A stretch of DNA of 64,000 nt, taken from Methylomonas aurea (GTDB taxonomy: Bacteria; Pseudomonadota; Gammaproteobacteria; Methylococcales; Methylomonadaceae). The stretch covers positions 248,001 to 312,000 of the forward strand of contig NZ_JANIBM010000001.1 in NCBI RefSeq assembly GCF_024505045.1, given 5' to 3'. The notes beneath the pieces are model-generated. The model did not search any database. It worked only from the letters and a program-made list of their open reading frames with translations, and was not told where the DNA came from. Every line of letters begins with the position of its first letter. Position 1 is the stretch's first letter. The position numbers and the translations under genes were made by a program. Shown here in pieces: positions 28,883 through 42,140 of the stretch.

Positions 28883-30750
28883 GGCACGACGACGTCATTC
28901 CGGTTTTGTACGAAATGGCGATGACGATCGGCGGCGAGATCAGTTTGAAGCCGCTGCTGACCCGCACCCTGCAACGCCTGTTGTACTTCACGTCGTTTCC
29001 GGCCGGTTTCATTTGCCTGGATTTATCCCCAAGCGCAACGGCCGGCAGCGCTTGTCTGGATGCGGCGCTGCTGGCCGCGATCGGCGATTTTCAATTGATT
29101 AAACACATCGGTGAGACCATATCGTTGCCAGCAGACCTGGCGCTGGGCCCGGCGGCGCGGGAAGACGATCGGGCCGCATTATTTTCCGGATTGCCGGTGA
29201 GCCCGGACCGTTACCGGGCGTTTCTGCGCTTGCCGATAACCGACATCGGCGTCGTGATTTTGATGGCGCCGATCATGCCGGAAACCCATCTGCCGCTGAC
29301 GCGGATGTTCGAGCCGATCATGGCGCATTTGGCCAGAGCCGTGTTGCTATGCCGGCATTACGACCAACATACGTCGCAACTGATTGCCGATAAACGCCAG
29401 GCCGACCAACGCGCCGAGTTTCTGGCCTTGCACGACAGTTTGACCGGTCTGCCCAACCGGGCATTACTGCTTGACCGGATCCAGCAAGCGATGGCGATGG
29501 CCACCCATAACGGCCAATACGGCGCGTTGTTGACGCTGAACCTCGACCATTTCAAACAACTCAACGACATTTACGGTTACGAGACTTGCGACAAGATTCT
29601 GGTCGAAACCGCGCGCCGGCTGGAGTATTGCGTGCGGGAGGGCGATACCGTGGCCCGCTTCGGCGGCGATGAATTCGTTTTGCTGCTGTGGCCGTTGTCG
29701 GTATTGAAGCAGGAAGCGGCGATTCAGGCCGAAGCCATCGCCCAGAAGGCGCAGCAGGCGCTACTGACGCCATACCAATGCGATTCGCGCGGTTTGCTGG
29801 CGACCTTCAGCATCGGCATCAGCTTGTTCAGGGCGCATGGCGACAGTCTGGAAAGTCTGCTGAAAAATGCCGAAACCTCGTTGTACCAAGCCAAAACCGC
29901 CGGCCGCAATACGATCCGCTTCTTCGATCCCGGAATTCAGGCGGCGATGATGCAGCGCTTGGAACTGGAAGCGGACTTGCTGGCGGCGATTCGCGGCAAC
30001 CAACTGGAGCTGTATTACCAAGTCCAAGCCGACGACCGGAATCGGGCGACCGGCGCCGAAGCGTTGATTCGCTGGCACCATCCGCGGCGCGGCATGATAT
30101 CTCCGGCCGTATTCATCCCGTTGGCGGAAGAGAACGGGTCGATTATCGAAATGGGCGATTGGGTGTTGGCCGAGGCCTGCCGCCGGCTTCAGGCCTGGCA
30201 ATCCGATCCCCGGCTCGGCCGGCTGGAGTTGGCGGTCAATGTCAGTGCGATTCAATTTCAACAACACGACTTCACCGCCAAGGTCGGCGCGCTGTTGGCC
30301 GACTACCCGTCGGTCTCGCAACGCTTGAAGCTGGAGCTGACCGAAAGCGTGCTGCTGAACAGAGCCGAGGATGCGATCGACAAAATCCAGTTGCTGAAGA
30401 ACCAGGGTATCCGCTTTTCGCTGGACGATTTCGGCACCGGCTATTCGTCGTTGGCCTACTTGAAACGCTTGCCGTTGGATCAATTGAAAATCGACCAAAG
30501 TTTCGTCCGCGACGTTGCCAGTGATCAGAGCGCCGCGGCAATCACCCAAACCATCATCGCGATGGCGCAGACGCTGGGTCTGGAAGTCATCGCCGAAGGT
30601 GTGGAAACTCGGGAACAGTTGGCGCTGCTAACCCATTTCGGCTGCCGCCATTACCAGGGTTATCTGCTGAGCCGGCCGCTGCCGCTCGGCCAATTCGAGG
30701 CCTTGGTAGCCAGCGGCAACCCGTTGTTACAACCGATAGATGCGGAGTGA
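28879..30750 (+). CDS. GGDEF-EAL cyclic-di-GMP signalling protein
   Basis: A 623-residue protein. An N-terminal region of about 180 residues (GAF-like, not secure) precedes a GGDEF domain with intact GGDEF at 262-266 and an RxxD inhibitory site (REGD) five residues before it. The EAL domain has EAL at 394-396, LTES, DDFGTGYSS, LKIDQSF and IAEGVET, so the phosphodiesterase residues are complete. It could make or break cyclic-di-GMP depending on the signal. The ATGA overlap with the FIST gene suggests that FIST supplies the input. Confidence 0.93.
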   Translation: MRHDDVIPVLYEMAMTIGGEISLKPLLTRTLQRLLYFTSFPAGFICLDLSPSATAGSACLDAALLAAIGDFQLIKHIGETISLPADLALGPAAREDDRAALFSGLPVSPDRYRAFLRLPITDIGVVILMAPIMPETHLPLTRMFEPIMAHLARAVLLCRHYDQHTSQLIADKRQADQRAEFLALHDSLTGLPNRALLLDRIQQAMAMATHNGQYGALLTLNLDHFKQLNDIYGYETCDKILVETARRLEYCVREGDTVARFGGDEFVLLLWPLSVLKQEAAIQAEAIAQKAQQALLTPYQCDSRGLLATFSIGISLFRAHGDSLESLLKNAETSLYQAKTAGRNTIRFFDPGIQAAMMQRLELEADLLAAIRGNQLELYYQVQADDRNRATGAEALIRWHHPRRGMISPAVFIPLAEENGSIIEMGDWVLAEACRRLQAWQSDPRLGRLELAVNVSAIQFQQHDFTAKVGALLADYPSVSQRLKLELTESVLLNRAEDAIDKIQLLKNQGIRFSLDDFGTGYSSLAYLKRLPLDQLKIDQSFVRDVASDQSAAAITQTIIAMAQTLGLEVIAEGVETREQLALLTHFGCRHYQGYLLSRPLPLGQFEALVASGNPLLQPIDAE

Positions 30751-30776
30751 CGACAGGTGCCGCGGCTAGAGCGGAG

Positions 30777-31784
30777 TCAAGCCATAGTGCGAGCGGAGCT
30801 TGGCTGAGGCCGTTGCCGGCGCTTGACTTGATACATACGCTGATCGGCAATCTCCAGCAAGGCATTGATTTCGCTGCTATCGTCCGGAAATTGGGCGGAA
30901 CCGATACTGGCGGACAGCGCATAACGCCGGTTCTCGAACGAAAACGGCGCCGCGATAGCCGAATTTATCCGCTGCACGGCCGCAGCGATGCCGTCGCCGG
31001 AATCGACCGGATTCAAAATCACGCCGAATTCGTCGCCGCCCAGACGCGACACGGTATCGGATACGCGCGACGCCGCTGCCAGGCGGTTGGAAAACTCGCG
31101 AATGATGACATCGCCGACCCGGTGCCCGAGCGAATCGTTGATTTGCTTCAGGCCGTCCATATCGATCATCAGGATGCCGATCGTTTGCGCTTGGCGGTTC
31201 GACACTAGGGATCGGAGCCGATCCATGAACAAAGACCGGTTGGTAAGTCCGGTCAGTTCGTCGTGCGTCGCTTTGTAAAACAGGTCGTCGTTATCGTATT
31301 TGGTCGCAAAAAACATCGCCGCCGCCACTTGCTCGGACAACAATTGCAGTAGGCCGATCTCGATATCGCCGAATTTATGAGTCTGCACCGATACCGCCTT
31401 CAGCACGCCGACGATGGTGCCCTTGTGGTTCAACGGCACTACTAGCATCGAACGCAAACCCACCTTGCGGCAGGCAGCGATGTCGACGCGATCGTCGGTT
31501 TCGGCATCGTCGCAGACCAGCGTCGTGCCGCTGGTAACCGCCAGCCCGGATAAGCTTTGCGCCATTTTCAGGCGCAATCCCAAATGCGGCGAGGCGATAC
31601 CGGCGCAAGCCCGGTACACCATGTCGCCCTGTTCGGCCAGTTCGATGGCGGCGCCTTCGGCATCCAACAAAGGCAAGGTGCGTTGGGTTACCAGCGCCAT
31701 CACGCCGCCCAAATCCAAGCCCAGTTGCGCGATTTCGCTTTGCAGATTGATCACTTCCAACAATTTTTCCGGCGGTGGCAGCAT
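30777..31784 (-). CDS. Diguanylate cyclase with N-terminal GAF domain
   Basis: A 335-residue protein. The GAF domain (about residues 20-160) includes LLDAEGAAIELAEQGDMVYRACAGIA and LRSMLVVPLNHKGTIVGVLKAVS. The GGDEF domain (about 175-325) has DELTGLTNRSLFMDRL, intact GGDEF at 249-253 and the RxxD inhibitory site (RVSD) exactly five residues before it. It should synthesise cyclic-di-GMP with product inhibition. It converges on the GGDEF-EAL gene. Confidence 0.92.
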   Translation of the reverse strand: MLPPPEKLLEVINLQSEIAQLGLDLGGVMALVTQRTLPLLDAEGAAIELAEQGDMVYRACAGIASPHLGLRLKMAQSLSGLAVTSGTTLVCDDAETDDRVDIAACRKVGLRSMLVVPLNHKGTIVGVLKAVSVQTHKFGDIEIGLLQLLSEQVAAAMFFATKYDNDDLFYKATHDELTGLTNRSLFMDRLRSLVSNRQAQTIGILMIDMDGLKQINDSLGHRVGDVIIREFSNRLAAASRVSDTVSRLGGDEFGVILNPVDSGDGIAAAVQRINSAIAAPFSFENRRYALSASIGSAQFPDDSSEINALLEIADQRMYQVKRRQRPQPSSARTMA

Positions 31785-31965
31785 GGCGATGGTATTAAGT
31801 TGAATACGGAAACAAGAGATTTCCGCATAACTCTAGATCCTAGCCGATAGAAGAGCAAACTCCGGTTGTTCGGTGGCTTGGCCTAAACCGTCCGGACGCG
31901 GCTCACTGTTCCCGGCGACAACGCCAGGCCGGTTTCGGTATAGTGCCGTTGAATTTTTTTGCCGG

Positions 31966-32445
31966 ATGACGACGATGAAAAAACTGTTACTGACCCTGCT
32001 TGCCATTGTGTTGATTATCGAGGAATGGCTGTGGGACTTCCTGTCGGCTTGCGGCCACTATCTGGCGTTGTGGTTACGGCTGGAACGGGTTGAAGTTTGG
32101 TTGAGCCGGACCTCGCCGCCAATGGCGCTGCTGGCGATTACGGTGCCGTTGTTGATCGTGACGCCGATTAATCTCGCGGCGTTGTCGCTATTGGTGCATG
32201 GCTTGCTGCTGCAAGGGATCTTGCTGGAAGTGTTCGCCAAGCTGCTCGGCACCTTACTGGTGGCGCGGGTGTTCAGCCTGACCAAGCCGCAACTGCTGAC
32301 GTTTCGGCCTATCGCTTTTATCTACCATACCATCAGCGGTTGGCTGCGCTGGGCGCACGCCAAGATCGCCGAAACCGCAATCTATCGTTTTGCCAAACAA
32401 TTGAAAGCGGACGTCAAAGCCAAAATCAAAGCCTGGCTGGCTTGA
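31966..32445 (+). CDS. Small membrane protein of unknown function
   Basis: A 159-residue protein from ATG 31966 (ATG 31975 is also possible). Hydrophobic segments are at about residues 4-25 (LLLTLLAIVLIIEEWLWDFL) and 52-95 (MALLAITVPLLIVTPINLAALSLLVHGLLLQGIL), the second probably a helical pair. The C-terminus is basic (LKADVKAKIKAWLA). No family is recognised with confidence. It is followed by the GNAT gene after 25 bases. Confidence 0.7.
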   Translation: MTTMKKLLLTLLAIVLIIEEWLWDFLSACGHYLALWLRLERVEVWLSRTSPPMALLAITVPLLIVTPINLAALSLLVHGLLLQGILLEVFAKLLGTLLVARVFSLTKPQLLTFRPIAFIYHTISGWLRWAHAKIAETAIYRFAKQLKADVKAKIKAWLA

Positions 32446-32470
32446 TCGAAGGGTGGGGTGGGAACAGGCG

Positions 32471-33045
32471 ATGGCATTGGCGTTTAGTGCGGCAGATGCG
32501 AACGACGCCGAGGCCTTGGCGGAGTTGATCAACTCCGCCTATCGCGGCGAAACCAGCCGCCTGGGTTGGACCACCGAGGCCGATTTGTTGGAAGGCCGCC
32601 GCATTGACGCCGCCGGCATCGTCAATTTGTTGATCGCCGCCGACTCGCTGATTCTGGTCTGCAAGCAACACGGCCAATTGCTGGGTTCGGTGCATTTGCA
32701 ACACGACGCCGGCCAGGTGCAAATCGGCATGCTTGCGGTTAGTCCTCGCCACCAGGGCCGGGGCATCGGCAAACAGCTATTGCTCCAAGCCGAGCATTGG
32801 GCGGAGCGGGTCTGGCCGGTGCGGCGCTTTTCGCTGGCGGTGATTCCGTTACGCCAGGAGTTGATCGAGTTTTACCAACGCCGCGGCTATCGCCGCACCG
32901 GCCAAATCCAACCGTTTCCGCTCAACCCGGAGTTATGGACGCCTAAAGTCGGCGATTTATGCTTGGAGCGGCTGGAAAAACCGGCTCGGTCCGGAACAGA
33001 GTTGCCGCCGCCAAGCGGTACTGCCGATATCGATGCTGACGACGG

Positions 33046-33049
<4 letters not shown>
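32471..33049 (+). CDS. GNAT family N-acetyltransferase
   Basis: A 192-residue protein with the GNAT acetyl-CoA loop VSPRHQGRGIGKQLLLQAE and the later FYQRRGYRRTG. The substrate is unknown. ATG 32471 follows a G-rich stretch; a GTG at 32453 is an alternative. The C-terminal tail after LCLERLEKP is low in similarity. The end overlaps the convergent YfaA-like gene by 4 bases. Confidence 0.84.
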
Positions 33050-36260
<3,211 letters not shown>

Positions 36261-36372
36261 CTATCGGACTCCAATTCGGTGCTGGAACTGTAGCAACCAA
36301 ATCCGCTAACGGCAAATCTGGGTCCGGTTCGCCGATGTTGGCGGTGGGCTTGCGGGGAAGCTGGCGTCCGGC

Positions 36373-38754
36373 CTAACCGGTCTCGGTTTCCTTGTCGTCG
36401 TCGGACGTCATTTCGGAAATTTCTTTCAGCCGTGCGACGGCTTTGAAGTTGACGCTGCCTTCCGGGTACTGGCCTTCGGCGTTCATCGCGCCGGCTTCCT
36501 GCCCGGTTAGCAGGCTCAAGGCTTCGTCGACGCTGGAAATGGCGTAAATCGCGAACAAGCCTTGTTCCACCGCGTCGATCACTTCCCGTTTCAGCATCAG
36601 ATTGCGTTTGTTCGAGGCCGGAATGATCGCTGCTTGCCGGCCGGTCAGGCCGCGCGCGGCGCAGAGTTCGAAGAAGCCTTCGATTTTTTCGTTGACGCCG
36701 CCGATGGCCTGCACTTCGCCGTATTGGTTGATCGAGCCGGTCATCGCAAAACCTTGCTTGATCGGGGTGCGGGTCAATGCCGAGATCAGACAGCACAATT
36801 CGGCCAACGAGGCGCTGTCGCCGTCGATGTGGCCGTAGGATTGCTCCATGGCGATGCTGGCCGAGATCGCCAGCGGAAATTGCTGGGCGTAGCAGTGGCC
36901 GAGGTAGCCGGTCAGAATCATCACGCCCTTGGAATGGATTGGCTGACCGAGTTCGACTTCGCGTTCGATGTCGACGATGCCGCGCGAGCCGGGATGCACC
37001 GTGGCGGTGATCCGCGCCGGCGCGCCGAAGCTGCTGCCGCCGATGTCCATCACGGTCAGGCCGTTGACCTTGCCGATGGCTTCGCCGTCGGTATCGATCA
37101 AAATCGTGCCGTCCAGCATTTCTTCCAGAATGGCTTCGGCGATGCGGCCGTTGCGTTGTTCGCGGGCGGCCAGCGCCAGTTCGATTTCGGCCTTACCGAT
37201 CTGCGCGGCGCCGGATTGGCTGCCCAGCAGGTTGGCTTCGGCGATGATTTCCAGACAGTTGTTGACGTGCGCCGACAGTCGTTGCTGGTTTTCGGCCAGC
37301 CGGCAACTATGTTCGATCAGTCTTATCAGAGCGCCGTCGGTCAGCGGTTTGGTGCCGGCATCACGCGCCTGTTGTTTCATGACCTGCACGAATTGGCCGA
37401 TGCTGTCCGGCGTGCGTTTGATGTGGTCGTCGAAGTCGGCCAATACGCGGAACATCTCGTTGAATTCGCTATCCAGCTCTTCCAGCAGATAGTAAATGTC
37501 GCGGGTGCCGACCAGGATCACTTTGACGTTGAGCGGAATCACTTCCGGTTTCAGCGTGATGGTGTTAATGCCCAGTTCCGAGTACGGCGATTCGATCTCG
37601 ATCTTGCCGGCTTTCAGCGCCCGTTTCAGGCCTTCCCAGACGAAGGGATAGGTCAATACCTTCTCGGCGTCGAGGATCAGGTAACCGCCGTTGGCCCGAT
37701 GCAGCGAGCCGGGGCAAATGCGCCGGTAGTTGGTTATCAGCGTGCCTTGGTCGCTGATATATTCGATGCGGCCGAACAGGTTTTGGTAAATCGGGTGCGG
37801 TTCGTAGATGACCGGCGCGCCGGCGGCGTCGTGTTTGCAATCCACCAGGATGTTGGGCAGATATTGCTCGATCAACATCTGGCGCTTGGCGATGATTTCC
37901 CGGTTTTCCGGATTGCGAGTCGGCATCAGGAAATCGCTGATGGTGTTGCTCAGATTTTTCTCGACTTCCGCCAGATAGGTGATGACGTCGTCGACGTTCT
38001 GGTACTTGTCGGTCAGTTCGGCCAGTAGCGGTTCCAAGGCCAGTTTGATCGTGTCACTATCCAGTTGGCGGATTTCTTCGGCCAGCGTGCGCCGCCACTG
38101 CGGTAGTTCCAGCAGCACGTCGCCCAGATATTCTTCGAGTTCTTCGGTGTGTTGGTGGAAGGCGTCGCGTTCGGCTTCCGGCAGCAACGTGAATTGCTCC
38201 TCGTCCAGCGCCTTGTTGTTACGGATCGGCAGGAAGGTGATCGAGTCGTTGTCGCGGTACAAGGCCACGCCCATCGCTCTGGCCTTGTTGTCGACCAAAT
38301 CGATCGCCGCGTTGTAGCGCTGGTTGAAACGGCGCTCGATTGCGGTTTTCTTTTGCTGGTAACTGGGGCTTTCGAATGCGGCCGGAAAGGTGGCCAAGAC
38401 GTTGTCGATCAGCTTTTCGATGTCTTTTGCAAAACTATGGCCTTCGCCGGACGGTAGTTCGACGGCGACCGGTTCCCGCGGGTTTTCGAAGTTCTCGACA
38501 TAGGCGTAGGACAGCGGCGATTCTTGCTGTTCGGCATAACCATTCAGATAATGGCTGACCATCGACAACCGGCCGGTACCCGGATCGCCCATCACGAAGA
38601 TGTTGTAACCCGGCGCCTTCATCGCGATGCCGAATGCCAGCGCCGACTGAGCGCGGTTTTGGCCGAGAATGCCGTTATACGGGCCGGCGGCGACGGCCGG
38701 CAGGTCGATCGTCAGCTTCAGCGCTGCGGCCGGCAGTTTCAAGTGATCTAACAT
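36373..38754 (-). CDS. Lon-family AAA+ protease (LonB/YcbZ-like)
   Basis: A 793-residue protein. The N-terminal AAA+ module has GILGQNRAQSALAFGIAMKAPGYNIFVMGDPGTGRLS, where R replaces the Walker A lysine as is common in this subfamily. A long coiled insertion and the second ATPase half (RANGGYLILDAEKVL, Walker B) follow. The C-terminal S16 protease domain has the catalytic dyad S647 (GDSASLAELCC) and K690 (GGVNEKIEGFF), 43 residues apart as in Lon. It is not canonical Lon because the LAN substrate domain is absent. It stands alone, 5 bases from ribA. Confidence 0.92.
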   Translation of the reverse strand: MLDHLKLPAAALKLTIDLPAVAAGPYNGILGQNRAQSALAFGIAMKAPGYNIFVMGDPGTGRLSMVSHYLNGYAEQQESPLSYAYVENFENPREPVAVELPSGEGHSFAKDIEKLIDNVLATFPAAFESPSYQQKKTAIERRFNQRYNAAIDLVDNKARAMGVALYRDNDSITFLPIRNNKALDEEQFTLLPEAERDAFHQHTEELEEYLGDVLLELPQWRRTLAEEIRQLDSDTIKLALEPLLAELTDKYQNVDDVITYLAEVEKNLSNTISDFLMPTRNPENREIIAKRQMLIEQYLPNILVDCKHDAAGAPVIYEPHPIYQNLFGRIEYISDQGTLITNYRRICPGSLHRANGGYLILDAEKVLTYPFVWEGLKRALKAGKIEIESPYSELGINTITLKPEVIPLNVKVILVGTRDIYYLLEELDSEFNEMFRVLADFDDHIKRTPDSIGQFVQVMKQQARDAGTKPLTDGALIRLIEHSCRLAENQQRLSAHVNNCLEIIAEANLLGSQSGAAQIGKAEIELALAAREQRNGRIAEAILEEMLDGTILIDTDGEAIGKVNGLTVMDIGGSSFGAPARITATVHPGSRGIVDIEREVELGQPIHSKGVMILTGYLGHCYAQQFPLAISASIAMEQSYGHIDGDSASLAELCCLISALTRTPIKQGFAMTGSINQYGEVQAIGGVNEKIEGFFELCAARGLTGRQAAIIPASNKRNLMLKREVIDAVEQGLFAIYAISSVDEALSLLTGQEAGAMNAEGQYPEGSVNFKAVARLKEISEMTSDDDKETETG

Positions 38755-38759
38755 GTCGT

Positions 38760-39368
38760 TCAGGAACGGTCGGGTACCGACAACATGTGGCGCATGCGTT
38801 CGGCCTTGGTTTTCAGATAGTCGAGGTTGTCGCGGTGGATGCGGGTTTCGATGGCAATCCGGTTATTCACTTGCACGCCGAGTTTGGTCAGCTCATCGAT
38901 TTTTTGCGGGTTGTTGGTGATCAACTCGATCGAATGCACCTTCAGGTTGTCCAGGATCAGCGCGGCGATATCGTATTGGCGCTCGTCGGCCAGATGGCCG
39001 AGTTTGATGTTGGCGTCGACGGTATCCAGGCCTTGGTCTTGCAAGTTGTAAGCTTGCAATTTTTTCAACAGGCCGATGCCGCGGCCCTCCTGGCGCAGGT
39101 AGATCAACACGCCGTAGCCGGCCGTGTTGATCATGTCCAGTGCCATGTCCAACTGCTCGCCGCAGTCGCAGCGGCGGGAGCCGAGCACGTCGCCGGTAAA
39201 GCACTCGGAATGTATGCGTACCGGCACGTCGTCCTTGCCGGCCACGTCGCCTTTGACGAAGGCCACGTGTTCTTTGTCGTCCAGGCTGTTGCTGTAGTAA
39301 TGCAGGATGAATTCGCCGTGTTTGGTCGGAATCCGGGTTTGAACTTTGTCTTCTACGGTTGCTTTCAC
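38760..39368 (-). CDS. ribA: GTP cyclohydrolase II
   Basis: A 202-residue single-domain RibA, which opens GTP to start riboflavin synthesis. The zinc ligands are in ECFTGDVLGSRRCDCGEQL, and the nucleotide-binding part is YLRQEGRGIGLLKKLQAY. The length fits RibA without a fused RibB domain. The next gene on the strand, 5 bases downstream, is the Lon-like protease, which is probably only adjacent. Confidence 0.95.
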   Translation of the reverse strand: MKATVEDKVQTRIPTKHGEFILHYYSNSLDDKEHVAFVKGDVAGKDDVPVRIHSECFTGDVLGSRRCDCGEQLDMALDMINTAGYGVLIYLRQEGRGIGLLKKLQAYNLQDQGLDTVDANIKLGHLADERQYDIAALILDNLKVHSIELITNNPQKIDELTKLGVQVNNRIAIETRIHRDNLDYLKTKAERMRHMLSVPDRS

Positions 39369-39396
39369 TGAGCTGGAAATCCTTGAAATGCGCGGG

Positions 39397-39591
39397 TTAC
39401 GCGGCTAAGCCTTTTGCGATCGCCTCATGGGAAACGATGGCAAAAGGCTCCAGCCCGCGATGTTTGGCTTTGCGGCGGTATTGGGTTTTGTCGGCGTAGG
39501 TTTGCGCCTTGTTGAATTGGCGGGCGAATTTAGCGACCGGGTTATGGTTGGGTTTGGCCGGTAAACCCCGGCAGGGGTTTTGTTTTCTCAT
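39397..39591 (-). CDS. Small basic conserved protein
   Basis: A 64-residue, lysine/arginine-rich protein, MRKQNPCRGLPAKPNHNPVAKF..., ending IVSHEAIAKGLAA. Similar short basic proteins with NPVAKFA...FNKAQ..DK..Y.RK.KH are common in gammaproteobacteria, with no assigned function. It lies between ribA and the divergent mnmG. Coding is supported by the resemblance and by a clean start. Confidence 0.6.
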   Translation of the reverse strand: MRKQNPCRGLPAKPNHNPVAKFARQFNKAQTYADKTQYRRKAKHRGLEPFAIVSHEAIAKGLAA

Positions 39592-39645
39592 GCTTTTTTC
39601 TCGCTAAGCTATTAAAATAACGTTTTATTTGAACATAGATTGCCT

Positions 39646-41514
39646 GTGAAATTCCAGAAAGACTTTGACGTGATCGTGGTCGGCGGCGGCCATGCCGGCA
39701 CCGAGGCGGCGCTGGCGGCGGCGCGTACCGGTGCGCAAACGCTGTTGCTGACCCAAAACATCGAAACGTTGGGGCAGATGAGTTGCAACCCGGCGATCGG
39801 CGGCATCGGCAAGGGCCACTTGGTCAAGGAAGTCGATGCATTGGGCGGCATCATGGCCAAGGCTATCGATTTGGGCGGCATCCAGTTCCGGATTTTGAAT
39901 GCCAGCAAAGGCCCGGCGGTGCGGGCAACTCGGGCCCAGGCCGACCGTATGCTTTACAAACAAGCGGTGCGCAGCGCGTTGGAAAATCAGCCCAATCTGG
40001 CGCTGTTTCAACAAACCGTATCCGATTTGATCGTGCAAGGCGACCGCGTTACCGGCGTCAAAACCCAGATGGGTTTGGAATTTAACGCCAAGGCCGTGGT
40101 GTTGACTGCCGGCACCTTTTTGGCCGGCCGTATCCATATCGGCCTGGAAAATTACAGCGGCGGTCGCGCCGGCGATGCGGCTTCCATTGCCTTGGCCGAA
40201 CGCTTGCGCGAATTGCCGTTCCGCATCGGCCGTTTGAAAACCGGTACCCCGGCCCGGATCGACGGCCGCACCATCGATTACAGCAAGTTGCAGGAGCAGC
40301 ATGGCGACACGCCAGTGCCGGTATTTTCGTTCATGGGCAATCGCCAGCAGCACCCGCGCCAGGTTTGTTGCCATATCACGCGGACCAATCAGGAAACCCA
40401 CGACATCATCCGTTCCGGCTTGGATCGCTCGCCGATGTATTCCGGCATCATCGAAGGCGTCGGTCCGCGTTACTGCCCGTCGATCGAAGACAAAGTAGTG
40501 CGCTTTGCCGACCGCGATTCGCACCAGATTTTCGTCGAACCGGAAGGTTTGAATACCAACGAAGTCTATCCGAATGGTATTTCCACCAGCTTGCCGTTCG
40601 ATATCCAGTATCGTTTCATCCGTACCATGCTCGGTTTCGAAAATGCCGAAATCGTCCGTCCCGGTTACGCCATCGAATACGACTTTTTCGATCCGCGCGA
40701 TCTGAAGATGTCGCTGGAAACCAAGCACATGAATGCGCTGTTCTTCGCCGGCCAGATAAACGGCACCACCGGCTATGAAGAAGCGGCGGCGCAAGGCTTG
40801 ATCGCCGGTTTAAACGCCGCGCGGCTGGCAAAAGGCCTGGAGAGCTGGTGCCCCGGCCGCGAAGAAGCTTACATTGGCGTGATGATCGACGACTTGATTA
40901 CCCGCGGGACCTCCGAGCCGTACCGAATGTTTACCAGCCGGGCCGAATACCGCTTGCAGTTGCGCGAAGATAACGCCGATCTGCGTTTGACCGAACAAGG
41001 CCGCGCGTTGGGCTTAGTCGACGACGAACGTTGGCGCCGGTTCGAGGAAAAGCGCGAAGCGATTGCCAATCTGCAAGGCAAGCTGGCGAAAAAGTGGATC
41101 AGAGCCGAATCCGACGAAGCAGCGTTGGCCGAGCAGTATTGGGGTAAAAAGTTGGTCAAGGAAGCCAGCTTGATGGACATGCTGCGCCGCCCGGAAGTCG
41201 ATATCGAAAATCTGTTAACCTTCACCGATGAGACCGAAGTCGACGAGCAAGTTGCCGAGCAGGTGGCGATTCAGGCCAAATATGCCGGCTATATCGACCG
41301 TCAGCAAACCGAAATCAGCCGTACTCAGCGCTACGAGCATTTGAAATTGCCGGAAAACGTCGATTACAGTCTGGTGTCCGGCCTGTCCAACGAAGTTAGC
41401 GAAAAGCTGAAAAAACAGCGCCCGGAAACCCTGGGCCAAGCTTCGCGGATTCCCGGCGTGACGCCGGCGGCGATTTCGTTGTTGTTGGTGCATCTGAAAA
41501 AGAAAAGCGCCTGA
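39646..41514 (+). CDS. mnmG: tRNA uridine-5-carboxymethylaminomethyl synthesis enzyme MnmG
   Basis: A 622-residue FAD enzyme that, with MnmE, modifies the wobble uridine of several tRNAs. The FAD-binding start [24 protein letters not shown] is followed by [18 protein letters not shown], the [15 protein letters not shown] cysteine region and [19 protein letters not shown]. The C-terminal helical MnmE-binding part is complete. The start is taken as GTG 39646 ([11 protein letters not shown]), which fits family starts; TTG 39640 is possible. Its partner mnmE is not in the window. rsmG begins at its last base. Confidence 0.95.
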   Translation: MKFQKDFDVIVVGGGHAGTEAALAAARTGAQTLLLTQNIETLGQMSCNPAIGGIGKGHLVKEVDALGGIMAKAIDLGGIQFRILNASKGPAVRATRAQADRMLYKQAVRSALENQPNLALFQQTVSDLIVQGDRVTGVKTQMGLEFNAKAVVLTAGTFLAGRIHIGLENYSGGRAGDAASIALAERLRELPFRIGRLKTGTPARIDGRTIDYSKLQEQHGDTPVPVFSFMGNRQQHPRQVCCHITRTNQETHDIIRSGLDRSPMYSGIIEGVGPRYCPSIEDKVVRFADRDSHQIFVEPEGLNTNEVYPNGISTSLPFDIQYRFIRTMLGFENAEIVRPGYAIEYDFFDPRDLKMSLETKHMNALFFAGQINGTTGYEEAAAQGLIAGLNAARLAKGLESWCPGREEAYIGVMIDDLITRGTSEPYRMFTSRAEYRLQLREDNADLRLTEQGRALGLVDDERWRRFEEKREAIANLQGKLAKKWIRAESDEAALAEQYWGKKLVKEASLMDMLRRPEVDIENLLTFTDETEVDEQVAEQVAIQAKYAGYIDRQQTEISRTQRYEHLKLPENVDYSLVSGLSNEVSEKLKKQRPETLGQASRIPGVTPAAISLLLVHLKKKSA

Positions 41515-42140
41515 TGCAAGCCTGCCGGGAAAAATTGCAGCAAGGCCTTGCTGCCTTGGCGTTGAGTTTGTCTGCCGAGCAAATCGAGTCGTTGCTCAAG
41601 TTCGTACAGTTGATTGCAAAATGGAACAAAGCCTATAACCTGACCGCCGTGCGCGAGCCGCTGGAAATGGTCGGTTTGCACATTCTGGATAGCCTGGCCG
41701 TATTGCCGCACTTGAAGCCGTCCCGCATCGCCGACATCGGTACCGGCGCCGGGTTGCCCGGCATACCGTTGGCAATTTGCCGCCCCGAATGCAAGTTCGT
41801 GCTGGTCGATTCCAATTCCAAGAAAACCCGTTTCGTGCAGCAAGCCGTGCTGGAATTGAAGCTGCGTAATGTCGAAGTGGTGCATAGCCGGGTCGAGCAG
41901 TTTCAACCTGCCGAATTGTTTGACATGGTGTTGATGCGGGCTTTCGCCTCGATGCCGGACATCGTTAAAATGACCGGCCATTTATTGGCCGACGACGGCG
42001 CGTTATTGGCGATGAAAGGCCAGCAGCCTGTCGAAGAGTTGGCTGGAATCGACGCCGAATACCAAGTGATCCCGTTGGCGGTGCCTGGCATAGATGCCGA
42101 GCGTTGTCTGATTCGCATAGAGAGACTCAAGCATGGCTAA
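41514..42140 (+). CDS. rsmG: 16S rRNA (guanine527-N7)-methyltransferase RsmG
   Basis: A 208-residue SAM-dependent methyltransferase. YNLTAVREPLEMVGLHILDSLAVLPHL, the SAM loop IADIGTGAGLPGIPLA, and VDSNSKKTRFVQQ are diagnostic. It overlaps mnmG by one base and parA by 8 bases, as in the conserved gid-par order of gammaproteobacteria. Confidence 0.95.
   Translation: MQACREKLQQGLAALALSLSAEQIESLLKFVQLIAKWNKAYNLTAVREPLEMVGLHILDSLAVLPHLKPSRIADIGTGAGLPGIPLAICRPECKFVLVDSNSKKTRFVQQAVLELKLRNVEVVHSRVEQFQPAELFDMVLMRAFASMPDIVKMTGHLLADDGALLAMKGQQPVEELAGIDAEYQVIPLAVPGIDAERCLIRIERLKHG

Noticed and set aside
36562-38028. 488-codon open frame on the plus strand opposite the Lon-like gene
   Set aside because: It is fully antisense to a complete protease gene with intact catalytic residues; its composition (many V, D, Q, H, F) is typical of a shadow frame.
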